The notes under the pieces: model-generated
What the model was told of the DNA's origin: nothing
The model's database searches: none
Seen by the model: the letters and a program-made list of their open reading frames with translations, nothing else
Made by a program: the position numbers and the translations under genes
In this document: one piece after another, positions 16,688-25,425 of the stretch
Position numbering within the stretch: position 1 is the first letter of the stretch
Layout: the number at the start of each line of letters is the position of its first letter
Assembly (NCBI RefSeq): GCF_019396345.1
Contig: NZ_JAHKRM010000035.1
Location: 62,001-126,000, forward strand
DNA: 64,000 nt
Source of the DNA: Nonomuraea guangzhouensis
GTDB lineage: Bacteria; Actinomycetota; Actinomycetes; Streptosporangiales; Streptosporangiaceae
Direction of reading: 5' to 3'

Positions 16688-16736
16688 GGCGCCACCTTTG
16701 GGAAGATCACGAGACCCCGACCTCTCTGGAGAACTT

Positions 16737-19061
16737 CTACCCGAAAGCGTCATCAGTCAGACATGGAGTGGTGCTCGCATTATGCGCGGCAGTCACACCA
16801 CGCCCTGCGTTCTCAAATACCTCTTCTATTCGCAGGCTCTCCGAGTCTGTTGCAGCACGGCGCGGATCATTGGGCGGCGCGTCCAGCAGAACGCCCGGCC
16901 AGTCCGGCGGCCCTCCGGTCAGCTCGGGGAAGCCGTTCATCGCGTCCATGAGCCGCCAGCCGTGCGGCCGCTGGGTGGCGCTCTTCACCGCCGCGATGAG
17001 GTTGGCGCGTTCGGCGTTCAGCCAGGCCAGCGCGGTGGGCCTGTCCATGAAGCCGGGCGGGCGGTCGCGGTCGCCATCGGCGGTCGCGGAGGTGGGCGCG
17101 AGTACGGGTATCGGGGTGGATGCGGATGTGCGCAGCGTGAGCGGGTAGGCGAGGTTCCCGGCCTCTCGCAGAACGCGCAGGTACCAGTCCATCAGCGCGT
17201 CCAGCGCGCGGGTACGGTCGGGTTCGCTCTCCTCGGCCCGGGCGCGCTCGCGGGCGTACTCCCGCATCAGGTTGTGGAAGGTGTAGCGGCCCGGCTCGCC
17301 CTCCTCGATGAGGTGCGCGGCGGCGAGCCGGCACAACAGGTGATCGGTCTCGGCCAGGGGCGCACTGGAGAGCGCGGCGGCGGCCTCGGCGGTGAACGTG
17401 GGCCCGGGGATGAGGCCGAGCAGCCGGAACAGCCGCCGTGACGGCGGGTCCAGGCGGTGATAGGACAGGTCGAACGCACCTCGTACCGCCGCGTACGGAT
17501 CTTCGCCCAGCGCCAGCGAGGACAGCCGGGTCATGGTGAGCCGGCGGACCTGGCCGGCGATGCCGGCGCCGGGGCGGCCGAGGATGCCGGCCGCCGCGAT
17601 GCGCAGCGCCAGCGGGAGGTAGCCGCAGGCCCTGGCCAGTTCGCGGGCGGCGTCCCGTTCGGCCGCCAGGCGCTCGACGCCGAGGAGCCGGCCGAACAGG
17701 GTGCCCGCCTCGTCCGGGGCCAGCATGCCGAGGGGAACGGGGACCGCGCCGTCCCGGGCGACGAGGCCGGCCAGGCGGTCCCTGCTGGTGATCACGGCGG
17801 CGCAGCGCCGGCCGCCCGGCAGGAGCGGACGGATCTGCTCCTCGCTGCCGGCGTCGTCCAGGATCACCAGGATCCGCCGGTCGGCGAGCAGGCTGCGGTA
17901 GACGGCGCTGGCCTCCTCCTCCGCGACCGGCACGCGCTCCGCGGGCACCCCGAGGCCACGCAGGAACTGCCCGAGCGCCTCGATCGGGCGCAGTGGCCGC
18001 TCCGGCGAGTGGCCGTGCAGGTTGACGTAGAGCTGGCCGTCCGGGAACCGGGAGCGGATCCGGTGCCCCCAATGGAGGGCCAGCGCCGTCTTCCCGACCC
18101 CGCCCGCGCCCGTGATCATGGCGAGCCCCACCGTGTCGCCGCCGGTCGCGACCGAGTCCAGCAGACCGAGCTCGGCCGACCGGCCGGTGAACTGCCCCGG
18201 CTTCGGCGGCAGTTGCGCCGGCACCGCCGACACCTCCGCGAAAACCTCCGCCTCCGTCTCGGCCGGGGCGGAGAGACCGGGTGACCTGACGGTGAAGACG
18301 TTCCCCCGGAGGATCCGCTGGCGAAGGTGCAGGAGTTCGGGGCCGGGGTCCAGGCCCAGCTCGTCGATGAGGCGGCGTCGGGTGCGTTCGTACTGCTCCA
18401 GCGCGTCCACCCGGCGGCCCGCCCGGCATAACGCCAGCATGAGCAGCCCGACCAGGCCCTCCCGGAAGGGATGCTCGGCGACGAGGCCGGTCAGCTCGGG
18501 GACCAGGCCGGCGTGCCGGCCCGCCCGCGTCTCGACGTTCAGGCATTCCTCGGTGATCGCCAGCCGTTCCTCGCCGAGGGCGTCGCGCAGCCGATCCAGC
18601 AGCCCGCCGCCGGACACGCCCGTCAGCGGCTCGCCCCGCCACAACGCCAGGGCCCGTCTCAGCCCGGCGGCCTGCGCCTCGTCGCTCTCCATGGTCCGCG
18701 CCCTGGCGACCGCGATCCTGAACTCGTGTACGTCCACCTGCTCGGCGGCGAGCACGAGCAGGTAACCCCTCGGGTAGTACGCGATCGTGACGCCGGCCCT
18801 GGCCAGGGCGGGCCGTAATCGCGAGACGTACCCCTGCACCATGCCCCGCGCGCCCGCCGGGGCCCGCTCGCCCCACAGCCCCTCGATCAACCGTTCCATC
18901 GACACGGCCCGGCCCGCCTCCAGCGCCAGCAGCGCCAGCACCGCCCGCTGCCGCGGCGGTCCAAGGGGGATCTCCTGGTGTTCACGCCACGCCCGCACCG
19001 CTCCGAGCAGCCCGATCTTCAGTACGTGGTCGAGGGCCGGCAATTCTAATCCGTCTGGCAT
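16737..19061 (-). CDS. SARP-type regulator with BTAD and NB-ARC domains, lacking the TPR tail
   Basis: A protein of 774 residues (ATG 19061 with GGGAG upstream). Order: OmpR-like winged helix (about 10-95, 'PPRQRAVLALLALEAGRAVS'), BTAD helical domain (95-250, 'ALEQYERTRRRLIDELGL'), then an AfsR-like NB-ARC ATPase with P-loop 'TGAGGVGKTALALHW' and 'ILVILDDAG'. AfsR-class proteins continue with a long TPR array; here it stops soon after 'NAERANLIAAVKSAT' with a divergent ~60-residue end, so the sensor part is lost. It is divergent from the biosynthetic operon at 19264 and is its obvious candidate activator. Confidence 0.92.
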   Translation of the reverse strand: MPDGLELPALDHVLKIGLLGAVRAWREHQEIPLGPPRQRAVLALLALEAGRAVSMERLIEGLWGERAPAGARGMVQGYVSRLRPALARAGVTIAYYPRGYLLVLAAEQVDVHEFRIAVARARTMESDEAQAAGLRRALALWRGEPLTGVSGGGLLDRLRDALGEERLAITEECLNVETRAGRHAGLVPELTGLVAEHPFREGLVGLLMLALCRAGRRVDALEQYERTRRRLIDELGLDPGPELLHLRQRILRGNVFTVRSPGLSAPAETEAEVFAEVSAVPAQLPPKPGQFTGRSAELGLLDSVATGGDTVGLAMITGAGGVGKTALALHWGHRIRSRFPDGQLYVNLHGHSPERPLRPIEALGQFLRGLGVPAERVPVAEEEASAVYRSLLADRRILVILDDAGSEEQIRPLLPGGRRCAAVITSRDRLAGLVARDGAVPVPLGMLAPDEAGTLFGRLLGVERLAAERDAARELARACGYLPLALRIAAAGILGRPGAGIAGQVRRLTMTRLSSLALGEDPYAAVRGAFDLSYHRLDPPSRRLFRLLGLIPGPTFTAEAAAALSSAPLAETDHLLCRLAAAHLIEEGEPGRYTFHNLMREYARERARAEESEPDRTRALDALMDWYLRVLREAGNLAYPLTLRTSASTPIPVLAPTSATADGDRDRPPGFMDRPTALAWLNAERANLIAAVKSATQRPHGWRLMDAMNGFPELTGGPPDWPGVLLDAPPNDPRRAATDSESLRIEEVFENAGRGVTAAHNASTTPCLTDDAFG

Positions 19062-19192
19062 ATCGCTCCCGGTCTGGCACTCGTGGTTACACACCGCCAT
19101 ACGAAAGACACGAGACGCAGTCCAGTAGAAATCCTGACGAAATCAAGCCCCCGTGCAGTGCAGTGCGGAACTCTGAACGCGTTCTCGGGGGT

Positions 19193-19210
19193 TCATTCGC
19201 ACTCGAATGA
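19193..19210. promoter_or_regulatory. Dyad TCATTCG-CACT-CGAATGA upstream of the biosynthetic operon
   Basis: Perfect 7-bp arms with a 4-base spacer, about 55 bp before the operon start, in the ~200-bp gap between the divergent SARP gene and operon. It could bind a regulator. SARPs normally use direct heptad repeats, so another factor is possible. Confidence 0.45.
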
Positions 19211-19263
19211 CCATGGGATGAAAGTACGCGGTGCTCGCCGGAGCATCTCGGAAAGAGGCAACC

Positions 19264-20796
19264 TTGTCTTATCCGCACGACCTGATGAAGGACTTCGCCG
19301 ACGCGGTCAGTCGTTATCCAGACCGGCCGGCGATCACGCACAACGGCCGGACCATTACGTACACCGAACTCCACGCGTGGACGCGCACGATCGCCCGGCG
19401 GCTGGGACCGCGTCCCGGGGTGGTCGGGGTGATGGCGTCACGGTCGCCGGCGACGGTGGCCGGCCTGCTCGGCACGCTGGCGGCAGGCGGAACGTACGTG
19501 CCCATCAATCCGGCGCACCCGTGGCCGAGGCGACGGGCGCTGATGGCGGCGAGCGGCTGCACGACAGTGATCGCGACCGAGCCCGCCGCGACCGCAAGGC
19601 CCGGGAAGTCCGCAGAGTCCACTCAGCCCGCCGAGCCGGGCGTGCGCCTGGTCGATCTCCCGAACCTCCCCAACCTTGACGAAGCCGCCGACACACCGGA
19701 GACGGACGCGGTCGTCGCCGGGGACGATCCGGCCTACATCCTGTTCACGTCCGGTTCCACCGGCGCGCCCAAGCCCGTGGTGACCCCGAGGCGGGCCATC
19801 ACCACCGCGACCCGCGCGCTGCGAGACCTGTTCGACCTCACCCCCGCCGACCGTGTCCTCCAGTTCGCGTCGCTGAACTGGGACACCTGCTTCGAGGAGA
19901 TCCTGCCCACGCTCACCACGGGCGCGACGCTGGTCTTCCACGACCACGCCCATTCGGGATCGTTCCACCGCGTGCTGCGCATGATCGGCGCCGAGCGGAT
20001 CACCGTGCTGGACCTACCGTCGGCGTTCTGGCACGAGCTGGTGCGCCACCTGGTGGACGAGCGGGCCACGCTGCCGGCGTGCGTCCGGCTGGTCGTCATC
20101 GGCGGGGAGGCCGTGAGCCCGGCGCGGCTGGCCGACTGGCGCGCGCTCGGCAGCGACGGGATCCGCCTGGTCAACACCTACGGGTGTACGGAGACCACGC
20201 TCATCACCCACGCCATAGACCTGCACGGCCCGCTGGCGGCCGGGGGAGTGGGGGAGCGGGTGCCGATCGGGCGCCCCCTGCCGCACGTCCGGCAGCACCT
20301 CGGCGAGGAAGGCGAGCTGCTGGTCGGCGGGCCGTCCCTGGCGCTGGGCTACCGGGGCCTGCCGGAGGCGACGGCGGAGCGGTTCGTCGAGCTCGGCGGC
20401 GAGCGGTACTTCCGCACCGGCGACCGGGTCAGCCAGGCGGTCGACGGCGTGCTCGCGTACGAAGGCCGGCTCGACCACGAGCTCAAGATCCGCGGCATCC
20501 GGGTCGATCCGGGCGAGGTCGAGGCGCAGATCTCCGGTCACCCGAGGGTGGGCGCCGTGGCCGTGGCGGGCGTCACCGTCGCCGACCACACGACGCTCGC
20601 GGCCTACATCGTCCCCGGCCCGCCCGCCGCCGACGACCCGACACTGGCCACCGACGTCCGCGACTACCTGCGGGACCGCGTCCCGTGCCATCTGGTGCCC
20701 AGCCGGATCACCGTCGTGCCCGAACTCGTCTACACGGCGAGCGGAAAAGTCGACCGGGCCGGTTCGCATCGGAGATACGCGTCCGCCACCGTTTGA
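19264..20796 (+). CDS. Stand-alone NRPS-type adenylation domain
   Basis: A protein of 510 residues from the TTG at 19264 (GAAAGAGG 5-6 bases upstream); a GTG at 19231 would add 11 residues. The core motifs are complete: 'FTSGSTGAPKPVVTP' (A3), 'NWDTCFEEILPTL' around the substrate Asp (A4), 'NTYGCTETT' (A5), 'YFRTGDR' (A7), 'GRLDHELKIRGIRV' (A8) and catalytic Lys in 'YTASGKVDR' (A10). It activates an amino acid as AMP ester and loads a carrier thiol, most likely the separate carrier protein encoded 13 bases downstream. First gene of the 12-gene operon. Substrate is not readable with confidence; a (beta-)lysine is plausible from the aminomutase gene. Confidence 0.93.
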   Translation: MSYPHDLMKDFADAVSRYPDRPAITHNGRTITYTELHAWTRTIARRLGPRPGVVGVMASRSPATVAGLLGTLAAGGTYVPINPAHPWPRRRALMAASGCTTVIATEPAATARPGKSAESTQPAEPGVRLVDLPNLPNLDEAADTPETDAVVAGDDPAYILFTSGSTGAPKPVVTPRRAITTATRALRDLFDLTPADRVLQFASLNWDTCFEEILPTLTTGATLVFHDHAHSGSFHRVLRMIGAERITVLDLPSAFWHELVRHLVDERATLPACVRLVVIGGEAVSPARLADWRALGSDGIRLVNTYGCTETTLITHAIDLHGPLAAGGVGERVPIGRPLPHVRQHLGEEGELLVGGPSLALGYRGLPEATAERFVELGGERYFRTGDRVSQAVDGVLAYEGRLDHELKIRGIRVDPGEVEAQISGHPRVGAVAVAGVTVADHTTLAAYIVPGPPAADDPTLATDVRDYLRDRVPCHLVPSRITVVPELVYTASGKVDRAGSHRRYASATV

Positions 20797-20809
20797 GGGA
20801 GACCATTCC

Positions 20810-21028
20810 GTGAATGTCAATGCCGTCTCGGATGTATTTCGGCGGGTCCTGGAAAACCCGGAAGTCAGCGCGGACTCAGACTTTTTCGTAATGGGCGGGG
20901 ATTCGCTGCTCGCCACCCGCGTCCTGAGCGCAATCGCCCGTACCAGCGGCGTTGAACTGGATTTCGACGACTTCCTCGACGCGCCGACGCCGAGCGCCCT
21001 GGTCAAGAAGATAGCGAGCCAGGCATGA
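20810..21028 (+). CDS. Stand-alone acyl/peptidyl carrier protein
   Basis: A protein of 72 residues with the phosphopantetheine attachment motif 'VMGGDSLLATR' (Ser32) and the helical pattern of a carrier domain. The 'GGDS' form is more typical of peptidyl than fatty-acid carriers. It would hold the substrate loaded by the preceding adenylation domain while later enzymes act. Its stop overlaps the amine oxidase start (ATGA). No phosphopantetheinyl transferase is encoded in the operon, so one elsewhere must prime it. Confidence 0.93.
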   Translation: MNVNAVSDVFRRVLENPEVSADSDFFVMGGDSLLATRVLSAIARTSGVELDFDDFLDAPTPSALVKKIASQA

Positions 21029-22365
21029 GCGTCGTCGTCGTGGGCGCCGGCCTGGCCGGGCTCACCGCCGCCGCCGACCTCGTGGCCCGCGGCGTCGAGG
21101 TCACCGTCCTTGAGGCACGCGAACGGGTCGGCGGCCGTACGCACGGCATCGAGGTCGCCCCGGGAGCCTGGGTGGACGCCGGCGCCGCGTACCTGGGAGA
21201 CCGGCACACCGCGCTGACCGCCCTGCTGGCCGAGCTGGACCTGAAGACCACCCCGACCACCATGACCGGCGCCAGCCGGTTCACGCTGGGGGGCGGCGGC
21301 CGGACCCGGGCCGGCCGGTTCCCGCCGCTGTCCGCGGTCGCGCTCGGTGAGCTGTTCGACGCGCTGGACGAGCTCGACCGTGGCGTACGCGCCGACGCCC
21401 CCTGGCTGTCCGCGCACGCCGCCCGGCTGGACCGGCTGACCGCGGCGGAGTGGGCGCGCGAGCACCTGCGCCACCCGGACGCGCGGCTGTTCTTCCCGCT
21501 GTTCCTCGGCGAGATGATGGCCGCGGACCCGGCGGACGTGTCCGTCCTGCACATGGCGTTCTACCTCCGCTCGGGCGGTGGCGTCCGCTACCTGAACGCC
21601 TTCGCGGGCGGCGCGCAGGAGAGCAGGATCGACGGCGGCGCGCACCAGGTGTGCGGGCGGCTGGCCGCCGGGCTGGGCGACCGGGTGCGGCTCGGCGAGC
21701 CGGTGCGTGCGATCCATCAGGACGGCGACGGCGTGACGGTCGTCGCCGCGACCGGATCGGTACGCGCCCGCGCCGCGGTCGTCGCGGTGCCGCCGCCGCT
21801 CGCCGACACGATCGACTACCGGCCAGGCCTGCCGGCGCCCCGCTCAGGGGAGCGCACGGTGCCCGGCTGCGCGGTGAAGGTCCACCTGGTGTACCCGGCG
21901 CCGGACTGGCGGGAGCGGGGGTTGTCCGGCTGGTCGGTCAACGCGCGGGGCCCCTTGCTGTCCACCGTGGACGACTCGCCTGTGGACGGCGGGGTGGGCG
22001 TGCTGACCGGGTTCGTGACCGGCAGGGAGGCGCACAGGTACGCGGCACTGCCCGCCGCCGAGCAGCGCGAGCAGGCGTTCGCCCAGGCCGCGCGGCTGTT
22101 CCCCGGGCTGCCCGAGCCGATCGGCTGCCACGTCACCGACTGGGTCCACGAGGAGTACAGCCGGGGCTGCTACGCGGCGCTGTTCGGGCCGGGGGACTGG
22201 TCCCGGCTCGGCCCGCGACTGGCGGTTCCCCACCAACGGGTGCACTGGGCCGGCACCGAGACGAGCACGGAGTTCTTCGGCCTGATGGAAGGCGCCATCC
22301 GATCGGGACACCGGGTGGCCGCCGAGATCAACGCGATGTACCGATGGAGGGACACCCATGACTGA
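21025..22365 (+). CDS. FAD-dependent amine oxidase
   Basis: A protein of 446 residues. The N terminus is a dinucleotide-binding fold 'VVVVGAGLAGLTAAADLV' followed by 'VLEARERVGGRTHG', the standard flavin monoamine oxidase signature. The C terminus 'VHWAGTETSTEFFGLMEGAI' closes the FAD site. Family members oxidise amines, amino acids or related C-N/C-C bonds. In this operon it could oxidise the amino acid or its carrier-bound or amidated form (inference). No signal peptide, so cytosolic. The start overlaps the carrier-protein stop and the end overlaps the next gene by 8 bases. Confidence 0.93.
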   Translation: MSVVVVGAGLAGLTAAADLVARGVEVTVLEARERVGGRTHGIEVAPGAWVDAGAAYLGDRHTALTALLAELDLKTTPTTMTGASRFTLGGGGRTRAGRFPPLSAVALGELFDALDELDRGVRADAPWLSAHAARLDRLTAAEWAREHLRHPDARLFFPLFLGEMMAADPADVSVLHMAFYLRSGGGVRYLNAFAGGAQESRIDGGAHQVCGRLAAGLGDRVRLGEPVRAIHQDGDGVTVVAATGSVRARAAVVAVPPPLADTIDYRPGLPAPRSGERTVPGCAVKVHLVYPAPDWRERGLSGWSVNARGPLLSTVDDSPVDGGVGVLTGFVTGREAHRYAALPAAEQREQAFAQAARLFPGLPEPIGCHVTDWVHEEYSRGCYAALFGPGDWSRLGPRLAVPHQRVHWAGTETSTEFFGLMEGAIRSGHRVAAEINAMYRWRDTHD

Positions 22366-24061
22366 CAGCACGTCCATCGCCCCCCTGGCCGTACGGCAGG
22401 GATTCATGACCGAGCCCGAACTGGGCGCCGGCAACTTCCTCGACCACGCTCTGGCGGCCAACCCGAACCGGACGGTCCCGTTCGTCTACAGCCACCACAA
22501 CGACCACCGCGGCCGGGTGGTGCTGCGCGGCCACAGCCTGGTCGACCTCGCGGCGCTGCGCGACCGGTACGCCAAGTGGTACTGGGCCAACGGAGTGCGG
22601 CCCGGAGAGCCCGTGGGGATCGTGGTGGCGGAAGGGCTTGAGCCGCTGCTCCACTTCCTGGCGCTCACGGCGCTCGGCGCCATCCCGACGATGATCAACG
22701 ACGCGATGCGGGCCGACGTCATGGTCCGCTACCTCGACCACGTGGGCGTCGTCGGCATCGTCGCCGACGACACGACCAGGCTGTTACTGGCCTACCGCAA
22801 CGCCCCGCAGACCAGGCCCAGGTTCATCGCCCTGGCCGCCGAGGTGCGCGCCCACGACGCCGAGTCCGGCCGGCTGCCGGAAGAGTACCCCTACCGGCAC
22901 GCTCCGGACGACATCGTGGCGTTGATCCACTCCTCCGGCACCACCGGCACCCCGAAGTCGACGACCCTCGGGCACCGCAGCTTCTGGGACGGCAAGCAGG
23001 CGCGGATGGTGCGCTTCCCCGCAGAGCCGTACGACCGGCTGATGTCGCTCATGCCGCACACCCACGCCGGCGGGCTCAGCTACTTCCTCACGGCGGTGCT
23101 GCTCGGACTGCCGACCGTGGTCATGGCGGACTGGCGGCGCACGGTCGTGGAGCCGGTGATGGAGGCGTTCCAGCCGACCATGGTGGCCTCGTTCCCGAGG
23201 ACGTTCGTGGAGCTGGCCACCGGCGAGCTCCCGATCAAGGGCGCGGCGAAGGTCCACTCCTGGTTCAACACCGGAGACAGCGCCCACTACGGGCACATCA
23301 GGCGGCTGGTCCAGCTCGGCGAGCGGCCCGCCGGGCTGATCAAGTCGTGGCTGCTCCCGGAGGGCGCCGCCGCCGGCGAACCGCTGCCCGGCTCCCAGTT
23401 CGTCGACGGGCTCGGCTCCTCGGAGATGGGAATGGCGCTGTTCGGCCAGGTGACCGCGCCGGAGACGCCGCGCGACGACCGGTGCGTGGGCAAGGCGCAG
23501 GACGCGGTGATCAAGGCCGCGGTGCTGGACGAGAACGGTGCGGAGTTGCCCGACGGGACCGTCGGCCTGCTGGGCGTGATCACTCCCTCGCGCACGCCGG
23601 GCTACTGGAACGACTCGCGGCTGACCCGCAGCTTCGAGCTCAACGGCTTCTGGCTGACCGGCGACGTGGCACGCAGGGACAGCGAGGGCAACTTCTACCA
23701 CCTCGACCGCACCGTGGACGTCATCGACACCGCGACCGGGCCGGTCTACAGCCTGCCCATCGAGGAGATCCTCATCGCCGACTGCGCCGACCTCGTCCAG
23801 GACTGCTCGGTCGTCGGCGTGCCCGGCGGGGCAGGGGAGGGGCAGCGGCCGATCGCCGTGGTGCGGCCGCAGGCCGACGCCGTCGACGTCACGGCCGACG
23901 AGGTGCGGGAGAAGGCGAACAAGGCCCTCGCCGACGCCGGTCTGGCCACACTCGCCGCGGTCGTCATCGCGCGGACCGACGAGGACTATCCGCTTGGCCC
24001 CACGGGCAAGGTGCTCAAGCGCGAGCTCCGCACTCGCCACTCGGTGCTGTTCACCGGATGA
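22358..24061 (+). CDS. AMP-forming acyl-CoA ligase-like enzyme
   Basis: A protein of 567 residues of the ANL superfamily. The phosphate loop is 'LIHSSGTTGTPKSTTLGH'; later motifs are 'DGLGSSEMGMALFG', 'GFWLTGDVARRDSEG' and the C-terminal catalytic Lys in 'YPLGPTGKVLKRELR'. It adenylates a carboxylate and transfers it to CoA, a carrier thiol or another nucleophile. It resembles fatty-acid or aromatic acid ligases more than amino-acid-activating domains. Some relatives of this fold catalyse diazotisation with nitrite, which is worth keeping in mind given the NarK-type porter in the same operon. ATGA coupling to the aminomutase gene. Confidence 0.9.
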   Translation: MTDSTSIAPLAVRQGFMTEPELGAGNFLDHALAANPNRTVPFVYSHHNDHRGRVVLRGHSLVDLAALRDRYAKWYWANGVRPGEPVGIVVAEGLEPLLHFLALTALGAIPTMINDAMRADVMVRYLDHVGVVGIVADDTTRLLLAYRNAPQTRPRFIALAAEVRAHDAESGRLPEEYPYRHAPDDIVALIHSSGTTGTPKSTTLGHRSFWDGKQARMVRFPAEPYDRLMSLMPHTHAGGLSYFLTAVLLGLPTVVMADWRRTVVEPVMEAFQPTMVASFPRTFVELATGELPIKGAAKVHSWFNTGDSAHYGHIRRLVQLGERPAGLIKSWLLPEGAAAGEPLPGSQFVDGLGSSEMGMALFGQVTAPETPRDDRCVGKAQDAVIKAAVLDENGAELPDGTVGLLGVITPSRTPGYWNDSRLTRSFELNGFWLTGDVARRDSEGNFYHLDRTVDVIDTATGPVYSLPIEEILIADCADLVQDCSVVGVPGGAGEGQRPIAVVRPQADAVDVTADEVREKANKALADAGLATLAAVVIARTDEDYPLGPTGKVLKRELRTRHSVLFTG

Positions 24062-25425
24062 ACCATCAGATGAACGCCGCCCGCCACCCGTACACCTATG
24101 TGCGCCGTCCGCTCGTCGAGCCGGACTGGCGACGGCTGCCGGGCTGGCGCGGCGTCACCGACGCGCAGTGGCGCGATGCCCAATGGCAGCGCGCCCACTG
24201 CGTGCAGCACGCCGGGCAGTTACGCGCGGTGGTCGGCGACCTGCTCCAGGAGTCCTTCTACGCCGACCTGGCGGCCGACCGGGCCCGGTTCGCGACCATG
24301 TCCATGCTGATCACGCCCCAGTTGCTCAACGTGATGGCGCCGGACGCCGCGAGCGACCCGGCCGCCTTCACACGGGCGTTCCTGGCGGACCCGGTCCGCC
24401 GCTACCTGCTGCCGGTCGGCTCCGACCGGCATCCGGTCTGGCCCAGCCATCCACGCGCGCGCCGCGACTCGCTGCACGAGGCCGAGATGTGGGTGGTGGA
24501 GGGGCTGACCCACCGCTATCCGACCAAGGTGCTGGCCGAACTGCTGTCCACCTGCCCGCAGTACTGCGGCCACTGCACCCGGATGGACCTGGTCGGCACC
24601 TCGACCCCGCAGGTCGTCAAGGCCCGGCTCGCGCTCAAACCCGTGGACCGGCAGGAGCTGATGCTGGACTACCTCAAGCGCACGCCCGGCGTACGCGACG
24701 TGGTGGTCTCCGGCGGCGACGTGGCCAACCTGCCGTGGCCGCGGCTGGAGACGTTCCTGCTGCGGCTGCTCGAACTGGAGTCCGTACGCGACATCCGCCT
24801 GGCCACCAAGGCGCTGATCGGACTGCCGCAGCACTGGCTCCAGCCCGGCGTGGTCGAGGGGATGGGCCGGGTGGCCGCCGTCGCCCGCGCCCGTGGGGTG
24901 AACCTGGCCATACACACCCACGCCAACCACGTGCGATCGGTGACGCCGCTGGTCGCCGAGGCGGCCCGGGCCATGCTGGACGCGGGCGTACGGGACGTGC
25001 GCAACCAGGGCGTGCTCCTGCGCGGCGTGAACACGACCCCGGGCGACCTCCTGGACCTCTGTTTCGCGCTCCAGGGCGAGGCCGGGATCCTGCCCTACTA
25101 CTTCTACCTCTGCGACCTGATCCCCAACGCGGAGCACTGGCGGATCCCGGTCCACCAGGCGCAGCGGCTGCAGGAAGCCATCATGGGCTACCTCCCCGGC
25201 TACGCGACGCCGCGGCTCGTGTGCGACGTGCCCTACGTCGGCAAGCGCTGGGTGCACCAGGTGGCGGAGTACGACCGGGAACGCGGCATCTCCTACTGGA
25301 GCCAGAACCACGGGATCGGACTCCAGCCGGCCGACCAGGACCGCCGCTTCCCCTTCTACGACCCGATCGACACCTTGCCCGAGCCGGGCCGCCGCTGGTG
25401 GGCCGACGGAGAGGGACGACCATGA
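24058..25425 (+). CDS. Lysine 2,3-aminomutase-type radical SAM/PLP enzyme
   Basis: A protein of 455 residues. The radical SAM cluster ligands are Cys166, Cys170 and Cys173 in 'STCPQYCGHCTRMDLVG'. The PLP lysine is Lys396 in 'CDVPYVGKRW'. In clostridial lysine 2,3-aminomutase two aspartates hold the side-chain ammonium; the equivalents are present here as Asp353 ('YLCDLIPNAEHW') and Asp390 ('CDVPYVGK'), with the same 37-residue spacing, whereas glutamate 2,3-aminomutases replace them. A basic amino acid, most simply lysine giving beta-lysine, is therefore favoured. The long N-terminal region is as in the family. The start overlaps the previous stop (ATGA). Confidence 0.93.
   Translation: MNHQMNAARHPYTYVRRPLVEPDWRRLPGWRGVTDAQWRDAQWQRAHCVQHAGQLRAVVGDLLQESFYADLAADRARFATMSMLITPQLLNVMAPDAASDPAAFTRAFLADPVRRYLLPVGSDRHPVWPSHPRARRDSLHEAEMWVVEGLTHRYPTKVLAELLSTCPQYCGHCTRMDLVGTSTPQVVKARLALKPVDRQELMLDYLKRTPGVRDVVVSGGDVANLPWPRLETFLLRLLELESVRDIRLATKALIGLPQHWLQPGVVEGMGRVAAVARARGVNLAIHTHANHVRSVTPLVAEAARAMLDAGVRDVRNQGVLLRGVNTTPGDLLDLCFALQGEAGILPYYFYLCDLIPNAEHWRIPVHQAQRLQEAIMGYLPGYATPRLVCDVPYVGKRWVHQVAEYDRERGISYWSQNHGIGLQPADQDRRFPFYDPIDTLPEPGRRWWADGEGRP

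Noticed and set aside
16688..16800. A frameshifted continuation of the SARP gene with TPR repeats
   Set aside because: No TPR-like reading in the other two frames of the minus strand before the next gene at 16687.
20014..21717. 567-codon minus-strand open frame under the adenylation, carrier and oxidase genes
   Set aside because: Covers three coupled genes with clear motifs; composition is that of an antisense shadow.
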